10,087 nucleotides of DNA from positions 1-10,087 of the forward strand of contig JAFAFC010000017.1 in the NCBI GenBank assembly GCA_023423715.1, written 5' to 3'. This stretch comes from Bacteroidota bacterium. Lineage in GTDB: Bacteria; Bacteroidota; Bacteroidia; Flavobacteriales; Weeksellaceae. Both the position numbers and the translations under genes were made by a program. Shown here in pieces: positions 4,859 to 10,087 of this stretch (position 1 is its first letter; every line of letters starts with the position of its first letter). The notes beneath the pieces were generated by a model. It was not told the origin of the DNA and ran no database searches. It worked only from the letters and a program-made list of their open reading frames with translations.

Positions 4859-7159
4859 CTACAGTTTCTTATTTGGTTTTGGTCCCATAACGAAAACCAA
4901 TTTTCCACCATTCATAATATCTTGATGCTTCAAAGTAAATTGATTTAATGGTTTTCCATTCAATTCCATTTTTTGAATGTAGATGTTTTTATCGCTTTGA
5001 TTTTTCGCTTCTATACTGAAGGTTTTTCCATTTTCTAAATGTAATTCAGCAGTTTTTACCACTGGGCTTCCAATCGAATATTCGTCGGAACCAGGAGCAA
5101 CAGGGTAGAAGCCTAAACTAGAGAAAATATACCAGGCACTCATTTGGCCACAATCGTCATTTCCACCCAATCCATCAGGTCTTGCTTGGTACTGCATTTT
5201 CAAGATTTTACGAATAATTTCCTGCGTTTTCCAAGGTTGTCCAGCAAAATTATACAAATACGGAACGTGATGCGCCGGCTCATTTCCATGAACATAACCG
5301 CCAATAATTCCTTCTCGTGTGATGTCTTCTGTGTTAGCAAAAAACTCGTCGGGAAGATGCATTGTAAACAATTCATCTAGTTTTTTCGAGAACGTTTCTT
5401 TTCCACCCATCGTTTCGATTAAATCTTTAGGCTGATGCGGAACGAAAAAGGAATAGTTCCACGTATTTCCTTCGATAAAGCCTTGTCCGTGCGTATCTAA
5501 AGGATCAAATTCTTTTTTGAATTCACCATTGGCAAATCGTGGACGCATGAATCCAATACTCGAATCATAGACATTTTTCCAATGCGATGCACGCTTCATA
5601 TATTCGTTATAAATGGCTGTTTTACCTAGTTTTTGAGCAATTTGCGCAATCGCCCAATCGTCATACGCATACTCTAACGTGTTAGAAACCGAAGTTCCGT
5701 TTTTGTCAGCAGGAACATAACCTTTGTCTATATACTCGCCAATGCCTTCATACATACGTTTGTTGGACGTTTCAATACATGCTTTTAACGCTTCTTCCGG
5801 ATTTCCCGTATAAACACCCTTAATAATGGCATCGGCAACACCAGAAACTGAGTGATAACCGCTCATACACCAGTTTTCATTGGCATAATGCGACCAAATT
5901 GGAAGCATTTTCATCGAGAATTGATTGTAATGCGCCATCATGGAATGCACCATGTCGTTATTTCGTTTGGGTTGAATAATGTTGAAAAAAGGATGCAACG
6001 CCCGATAGGTATCCCAAAGTGAAAATGTTGTGTAATTGGTGAAATCTTTAGCTTGATGAACGTTTTGATCCAAACCTTTATACTCGCCATTTCCGTCCAT
6101 ATAAACAGTTGGACTAATAAAGGAATGATACATCGCCGTATAGAAATTAGTTTTGTCTTCTTCGGAAGCTGTGATTTGAATTTTATTTAATTCCGAATTC
6201 CATTGATCGTACGCATTTTTACGAACTTCGCTAAAATCCCAATTCGGAGTTTCATTTTTCAAATTAGCTTCTGCATTGGCTTGTGAAACGGGAGAAATTG
6301 CAAACTTGATTTGAATTTTTTCTTGCTCTTGCGTATCAAAATCGAAGTGCATTCTGATTTTTCGTCCTGCGATTTCTGGGAAGTTTTCGTTTTGATTAAA
6401 CTTTCTCCAAAAGCCTTTATAAACTTGGTTGGTTTCAAAATTCTTTTGACCGTAAGATTTAAATGGCTTTGAAAACTCCATGGCAAAATAAACGGTTCTT
6501 GTTCGTGCCCAACCTGAAGTTTGTCGGTACCCCGTAATCAATCGATCATTAACAACACGAACGTAAGTCCAAACATTTTTATCATCATAATTATAAATTC
6601 CAGCCATCAAATCCAGAATAAAATGAGCATCATTCGATTTTGGAAAGGTGTATTGATGAAAACCAACTCTTGCAGTCGCTGTAAGTTCGGCAAGAACATT
6701 GGGTTCATCCAATTTTACTCGGTAATAACCAGCTTCAGCATGTTCATTTTGATGCGAAAATTTCGATCGAAATCCTTTTTCAGGATTCTGAGCTGTTCCG
6801 GGATTCATTTGCAGTTTTCCAACGGTTGGCATGATGAGAAAATCTCCAAGATCAGAATGTCCTGTGCCGCTAAAATGAGTATGGCTAAAACCAACAATCG
6901 TTTTATCTTCATAGCGATATCCTGCACAATATTTATAGACATCGGGATTGTATTTTCCATTCAACTCGTACGAAAGCGAATCGGTTTCTGGACTCAATTG
7001 TACCGAACCAAACGGAACGGTTGCTCCCGGATAGGTGTGGCCCATTTTTTCTGTTCCTATAAAAGGATTTACGTATTTGGCTAGGTCTTTTTTTTGTTGG
7101 GCGGTTATACTACAACTCATTGCGATGGTTACTATACTTAAGAGATTTTTAATCTTCAT
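4859..7159 (-). CDS. Exported GH92 family alpha-mannosidase (766 aa)
   Basis: Calcium-dependent, inverting exo-alpha-mannosidase of glycoside hydrolase family 92, which trims alpha-1,2-, 1,3- or related mannose from N-glycans and fungal mannan. The start chosen is the ATG at 7159, giving MKIKNLLSIVTIAMSC then SITA and a signal peptidase I site near residue 20; the frame stays open 30 codons further upstream, including an ATG at 7201, but that would bury the signal peptide. Family landmarks: YVNPFIGT (29-36), HTYPGATVPFG (41-51), GFSHTHFSGTG (90-100), YAYDDW (497-502), FIEGNTW with Glu563 as likely general acid, HGNEPAHH (624-631), and GNDDCGQMSAWY (666-677) carrying acidic residues of the proposed base and calcium site. 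Length fits the family. Cys16 in AMSC could be read as a weak lipobox, but the following residues lack the acidic surface-export signal, so I favour soluble periplasmic. There is no SusC/SusD pair nearby. Exact linkage specificity cannot be read from sequence. Confidence 0.95.
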   Translation of the reverse strand: MKIKNLLSIVTIAMSCSITAQQKKDLAKYVNPFIGTEKMGHTYPGATVPFGSVQLSPETDSLSYELNGKYNPDVYKYCAGYRYEDKTIVGFSHTHFSGTGHSDLGDFLIMPTVGKLQMNPGTAQNPEKGFRSKFSHQNEHAEAGYYRVKLDEPNVLAELTATARVGFHQYTFPKSNDAHFILDLMAGIYNYDDKNVWTYVRVVNDRLITGYRQTSGWARTRTVYFAMEFSKPFKSYGQKNFETNQVYKGFWRKFNQNENFPEIAGRKIRMHFDFDTQEQEKIQIKFAISPVSQANAEANLKNETPNWDFSEVRKNAYDQWNSELNKIQITASEEDKTNFYTAMYHSFISPTVYMDGNGEYKGLDQNVHQAKDFTNYTTFSLWDTYRALHPFFNIIQPKRNNDMVHSMMAHYNQFSMKMLPIWSHYANENWCMSGYHSVSGVADAIIKGVYTGNPEEALKACIETSNKRMYEGIGEYIDKGYVPADKNGTSVSNTLEYAYDDWAIAQIAQKLGKTAIYNEYMKRASHWKNVYDSSIGFMRPRFANGEFKKEFDPLDTHGQGFIEGNTWNYSFFVPHQPKDLIETMGGKETFSKKLDELFTMHLPDEFFANTEDITREGIIGGYVHGNEPAHHVPYLYNFAGQPWKTQEIIRKILKMQYQARPDGLGGNDDCGQMSAWYIFSSLGFYPVAPGSDEYSIGSPVVKTAELHLENGKTFSIEAKNQSDKNIYIQKMELNGKPLNQFTLKHQDIMNGGKLVFVMGPKPNKKL

Positions 7160-7268
7160 TGAATTAATTTTAAAGCAATTTATAAAAATATTTCGCTTCA
7201 TTACTTCACTTTTCTGATTAGTTGTGTTGATTTTCGGGAATTCGTTCAACTAAAATTTTGTAATTTTG
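7160..7268. promoter_or_regulatory. Divergent promoter region between GH92 and the holin-family/S9 cluster
   Basis: This 109-nt AT-rich gap must hold start signals for both directions. On the plus strand TAATTTTG at 7261-7268 matches the -7 consensus TAnnTTTG but abuts the ATG at 7269 and has no TTG at the right distance. I see no convincing -7 box for GH92 on the minus strand. No perfect dyad long enough to call an operator is apparent. Confidence 0.3.
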
Positions 7269-7628
7269 ATGAAAACGTATTTTATGAATTTAATAATAAG
7301 ACTTCTTATTACAGCTGCCGTTGCTTTTGGATTAACCAAAGTGCTTAGTGGCGTACACTTAGAGGATTTTGGTTCTGCCATTATTTTCGCAATTGTTTTA
7401 GGCTTGGTAAACACGTTTATCACACCTGTTTTAAAGATTATTGGTTTACCAATTACCATTTTAACACTAGGGATTTTCTCTTTAGTAATCAACGCTTTGA
7501 TGATTCTTTTGGTTGATTATTTTATGGATTCTATGACTGTTGATGGGTTTTGGTGGGCATTTATCTTTAGTATTTTACTATCGGTGCTAACATCGTTGCT
7601 TAACGGAATTTTTGGCGGCGAAGAGTAA
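7269..7628 (+). CDS. Phage holin family membrane protein (superfamily IV, YvlD-like)
   Basis: Inner-membrane protein of 119 aa with four predicted helices at about 7-26, 34-52, 60-83 and 93-113. The signature around the second and third helices (N-T-F-I-T-P-V-L-K then LPITILTLGIFSLVINALM) is that of the widespread 'phage holin family 4_2' domain (PF04020), found as chromosomal single genes in many bacteria unrelated to any prophage. Despite the name, a lytic role is not implied: no endolysin or phage gene is near, and the function is unknown, with envelope stress often suspected. The ATG at 7269 is the usual choice; a TTG at 7266 and an ATG at 7284 (MNLIIRLL) are alternatives, the latter favoured if TAATTTTG at 7261 is the -7 box. 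First gene of a tight three-gene set. Confidence 0.85.
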   Translation: MKTYFMNLIIRLLITAAVAFGLTKVLSGVHLEDFGSAIIFAIVLGLVNTFITPVLKIIGLPITILTLGIFSLVINALMILLVDYFMDSMTVDGFWWAFIFSILLSVLTSLLNGIFGGEE

Positions 7629-7631
7629 ACC

Positions 7632-8030
7632 ATGAAACTACGAGAGTTACAAACAATTCTGGACGGGCAACCATCCGTAACCGGCAATACATTTATTGTC
7701 GGTTTTCTATATGTTGTTGCCATACTTTTAGCAGCGCTTTTTCTTATTTTAGGAATTGGGTTATTCCTAGAAGGTTGGTTTGATTTTAAAATATTTCTAG
7801 ACTGGGTTTCAAGACAGTTTAATCTGGTTTTAAATGACGACCAAAGAGCAGTAATTGCGAAAAGTTTTGGAACATTCTCATTCATTTTAGCAGTTATTTT
7901 TGGCGGATTTATCTATTTGTGTAAAATGATTTTGAGTCGAAATAATTTCATCATTCAAATGGAAGAATGGATATTCCAGAATTTAAGTGAGGTAAGAAAA
8001 CCGGTTCGGAAGACAAGAAAAACTAAATAA
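7632..8030 (+). CDS. Unrecognised two-helix membrane protein (132 aa)
   Basis: I do not recognise this family. The start codon follows the stop of the holin-family gene by 3 nt, so translation is probably coupled. A 20-residue polar N-terminus (MKLRELQTILDGQP) precedes a strongly hydrophobic helix at about 21-47, an amphipathic stretch of about 30 residues (DFKIFLDWVSRQFNLVLNDD), a second helix at about 79-100, and a C-terminal tail ending in a cluster of Arg and Lys (RKPVRKTRKTK). The basic tail suggests both termini are cytoplasmic, leaving the central loop in the periplasm. No catalytic motif, cysteine pair or signal peptidase site is evident. Base composition and reading frame are like those of its neighbours, so it is a real gene. 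Its close linkage to the membrane protein before it suggests a shared envelope role; this is inference. Confidence 0.8.
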   Translation: MKLRELQTILDGQPSVTGNTFIVGFLYVVAILLAALFLILGIGLFLEGWFDFKIFLDWVSRQFNLVLNDDQRAVIAKSFGTFSFILAVIFGGFIYLCKMILSRNNFIIQMEEWIFQNLSEVRKPVRKTRKTK

Positions 8031-8048
8031 AAAGTATAATTTCTTATA

Positions 8049-10043
8049 ATGAAACTGACAAAAACGTTATTAGCGCTAGCAGCGCCATTGCTTATGAATG
8101 CACAACAAGTAATGACACCCGAAATTTTGTGGTCATTAAACAAGTTGGGAGTGCAAGCAGTTGCTCCTAATCAATCGAGTTTGCTTTACAAAGTGAGCAA
8201 AACTGATTTGAAAACCGAGAAAAACAATTCTAAATTCTTTGCTTTGGATCTTTTGAAAAGGCAAACGCAAGGAATTGATCTCGGAAAAAAATCAGTGATT
8301 CAATGGGATAAAAATGGATTGTATGCTGTTGAAGCAGGTGAAATTTTTATTTCAAAAGATGCTGGAAAAACGTGGACTTCGTTCTATAAAATTGGTGAAG
8401 TTGATAATATTGTGATTTCACCAGATGGAAAAAAAGTGGCTTTCAGCAAAGAGGTTTTAGTAGAAAACTTACTAGGAAAGGACAAATACAAAGATCTTCC
8501 TAAAACGACTGCGCATATTTATTCCGATCTTAATCACCGTCATTGGGATTATTTTAATGAAGGGAAATACAACCATGTTTTTGTAGTTAATACATCTCAA
8601 AATGTAGATCAAGCAAAGGATTTATTGGAAGGAAAAACGTGGGATTCGCCTCAAAGACCGTTTGGCGGAAGTGAAGATTTCGTTTGGAGTCCAGATTCCT
8701 CTCAATTGCTTTATGTAACGAAGCCTTTAAGTGGAGCTGAGTACGCAAAATCAACAAATACAGACATTTTTGCTTATAATTTAGCTTCTGGTGAAACAAA
8801 GAACCTAACGAAAGATAATAAAGGTTATGATGTTGGTCCTAAATTTTCTCCTGATGGAACGACTTTGAGTTGGCTTAGTATGGCTCGTGATGGTTATGAA
8901 GCCGATAAAAATGATATTAAAATCATGAGTTGGCCATCTGGAAAAACCACGAATCTTACGCAAGGTTGGGATGATTCTGTTTCTGGCGCAACGTTCTGGG
9001 CACCAGATTCAAAGATGATGTATTTCACAGCGGCATATCGTGGTACGAAGCAACTTTTTTCTTTGGATCCAAAATCTAAAAAAATCAATCAAGTGACTAA
9101 GGGAGATTTTGATGTGAATGAAATCATAGCTCAGAATAAAAACGAATTAATTGTTGGAAGAGTAGATATCAACCATAATTCGGATTTGTTTGCTGTCGAT
9201 TTGAAGAGCGGAAAAATGAGTTCGGTAACCGAAGTTAACAAAGAGAATTATGCAAAGATTGCTACTGGAAAATCCGAATTGAAGATGGTGAAAACCTCGG
9301 ATGGAAAAGAAATGGGCGTTTGGTTCCATTATCCGCCGAATTTTGATCCGAACAAAAAATATCCAACCTTGTTGTATTGTCAAGGTGGACCGCAATCGGC
9401 ATTGACACAGTATTTTAGTCTTCGTTGGAATTTTGCTTTGATGGCTGCAAATGATTACATCGTTGTTGCTCCCAACCGTCGTGGAATGCCAGGTTGGGGA
9501 ACGAAATGGAATGAAGATATTTCTAAAGATTGGGGTGGACAAGTAATGAAAGATTATCTTGCAGCTGCTGACTTTGCGAAAACATTGCCCTATGTAGATG
9601 GTGATAGAATGGGAGCTGTAGGTGCTAGTTACGGTGGTTATAGCGTATTTATGTTGGCCGGAATTCATGAAAATCGTTTCAAAACATTCATCGCTCATGA
9701 TGGACTTTTTGATATGAAATCGTGGTCTTTAACAACGGAAGAGTTATGGTTCGCTAATTGGGATATTGGTTCACCATTTGAAAAGCCGGTTCCAAAAGCA
9801 TTTACAGATTTTAATCCCATCAATTTTGTTGACAAGTGGAACAAGCCAATTATGGTTATCCAAGGTGGAATTGATTTTAGAGTTCCTTATGAGCAAGGTC
9901 AAGAAGCGTTTCAAGCTGCTCGTTTGAAAGGTTTGAAATCGAAATTCTTATACTTCCCAAATGAAAATCACTGGGTTTTGCATCCGCAGAATGCGCTTGC
10001 TTGGCAACGTGAATTTTTTGAATGGTTGAAAGAGACTTTGTAG
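8049..10043 (+). CDS. Exported S9 family serine peptidase, DPP5-like
   Basis: Peptidase of the prolyl oligopeptidase family, 664 aa, probably a periplasmic dipeptidyl peptidase that removes dipeptides from oligopeptides produced by endopeptidases. A signal peptide (MKLTKTLLALAAPLLMNA, cleavage near residue 18-19) is followed by an N-terminal beta-propeller built of PD40/WD40-like blades (SPDGKKVAFS near 124, WSPDSSQLLYV near 213, FSPDGTTLSWLS near 266, WAPDSKMMYFT near 317) and a C-terminal alpha/beta hydrolase domain from about residue 410. The triad is Ser527 in GASYGG, Asp609 in QGGIDFRVP, and His641 in NENHWVL. The hydrolase segment (CQGGPQSA, APNRRGMPGWG, FIAHDG, EELWFAN) closely resembles what I recall of Porphyromonas gingivalis DPP5, which prefers Ala or other hydrophobic residues before the scissile bond. 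Starts 18 nt after the preceding membrane protein gene and ends with tandem TAG codons. There is no T9SS tail, consistent with a periplasmic location. Confidence 0.95.
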   Translation: MKLTKTLLALAAPLLMNAQQVMTPEILWSLNKLGVQAVAPNQSSLLYKVSKTDLKTEKNNSKFFALDLLKRQTQGIDLGKKSVIQWDKNGLYAVEAGEIFISKDAGKTWTSFYKIGEVDNIVISPDGKKVAFSKEVLVENLLGKDKYKDLPKTTAHIYSDLNHRHWDYFNEGKYNHVFVVNTSQNVDQAKDLLEGKTWDSPQRPFGGSEDFVWSPDSSQLLYVTKPLSGAEYAKSTNTDIFAYNLASGETKNLTKDNKGYDVGPKFSPDGTTLSWLSMARDGYEADKNDIKIMSWPSGKTTNLTQGWDDSVSGATFWAPDSKMMYFTAAYRGTKQLFSLDPKSKKINQVTKGDFDVNEIIAQNKNELIVGRVDINHNSDLFAVDLKSGKMSSVTEVNKENYAKIATGKSELKMVKTSDGKEMGVWFHYPPNFDPNKKYPTLLYCQGGPQSALTQYFSLRWNFALMAANDYIVVAPNRRGMPGWGTKWNEDISKDWGGQVMKDYLAAADFAKTLPYVDGDRMGAVGASYGGYSVFMLAGIHENRFKTFIAHDGLFDMKSWSLTTEELWFANWDIGSPFEKPVPKAFTDFNPINFVDKWNKPIMVIQGGIDFRVPYEQGQEAFQAARLKGLKSKFLYFPNENHWVLHPQNALAWQREFFEWLKETL

Positions 10044-10072
10044 TAGAAGTTGAAGTGATATTATATAGTTTC

Positions 10073-10087
10073 GGCGGGCCTTTGGCC
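10073..10087 (+). terminator. Hairpin cut by the right edge, probable terminator of the S9 cluster
   Basis: GGCC (10077-10080), TTT and GGCC (10084-10087) form a perfect stem as far as the window reaches, 33 nt after the S9 stop codon. If the next bases are CGCC and a T run, the stem would extend through GGCG at 10073-10076 and this would be a strong terminator. The window ends too soon to confirm. Confidence 0.45.

Noticed and set aside
6521..7084. 187-codon open frame on the plus strand inside the GH92 gene
   Set aside because: It is antisense to well-conserved GH92 motifs and its translation shows no recognisable domain.
7160..7249. 30-residue N-terminal extension of the GH92 protein
   Set aside because: It would place a polar, Asn/Lys-rich segment before an obvious signal peptide; the ATG at 7159 gives a standard exported protein.
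7269..7628. Holin-family protein as evidence of a prophage
   Set aside because: This domain is common as a stand-alone chromosomal gene, and no endolysin, capsid, integrase or attachment site is visible.
7517..7885. 122-codon minus-strand frame across the two small membrane protein genes
   Set aside because: It covers the junction of two good plus-strand genes, and its translation has no domain character.
9147..9698. 183-codon open frame on the minus strand inside the S9 peptidase gene
   Set aside because: It overlaps the catalytic domain of a clear family member; the translation is low-complexity and without a start context.

Overview
The window looks like a chromosomal segment of a low-GC member of the phylum Bacteroidota, most likely class Flavobacteriia and close to Chryseobacterium, Elizabethkingia or Empedobacter. 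The evidence is a type IX secretion (T9SS) C-terminal sorting domain, signal peptides ending in an alanine-glutamine junction, starts without Shine-Dalgarno sequences, a match to the TTG / TAnnTTTG promoter consensus, a GH92 mannosidase, and a DPP5-like S9 peptidase. There is no sign of phage, insertion sequence, CRISPR array, tRNA or rRNA.

Layout, left to right. (1) 1-1610 (+) holds the C-terminal part of a large T9SS-exported protein: a PKD domain, then a fibronectin III fold split by an inserted choice-of-anchor J (cleaved adhesin) domain, then a type A sorting signal. Its frame is open only from 117, has no credible start, and an in-frame stop lies at 114-116, so the 5' end is broken or misassembled. 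It ends at a strong terminator. (2) 1611-2121 is gene-free but full of inverted repeats. A promoter match near 1807-1837 would start a leader of about 280 nt with mutually exclusive base pairings. (3) 2122-2505 (+) is a short GreA/GreB C-terminal-domain protein resembling Rnk, closed by its own terminator. (4) 2643-4226 (+) is an exported subtilase (S8) with a complete catalytic site and a large insert. (5) A long hairpin separates it from two convergent minus-strand genes: methylglyoxal synthase mgsA (4332-4781) and, upstream of it, an exported GH92 alpha-mannosidase (4859-7159). (6) Divergent from GH92, a compact plus-strand cluster runs to 10043: a four-helix phage-holin-family membrane protein, an unrecognised two-helix membrane protein 3 nt later, and an exported DPP5-like S9 dipeptidyl peptidase 18 nt after that.

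How the genes fit together (inference): most of the coding capacity serves breakdown of external polymers. The surface protein may bind or cleave protein substrates, the S8 and S9 enzymes would act on proteins and peptides in the cell envelope, and GH92 would release mannose from N-glycans or yeast mannan. MgsA would relieve build-up of triose phosphate when sugar flux is high. Only the first protein carries a T9SS tag; the other three exported enzymes are probably periplasmic or membrane-associated.

No clear-cut new system is evident. The best candidates for novelty are the structured leader at 1837-2096, the unknown membrane protein paired with the holin-family protein and the S9 peptidase, and the broken start of the T9SS gene.
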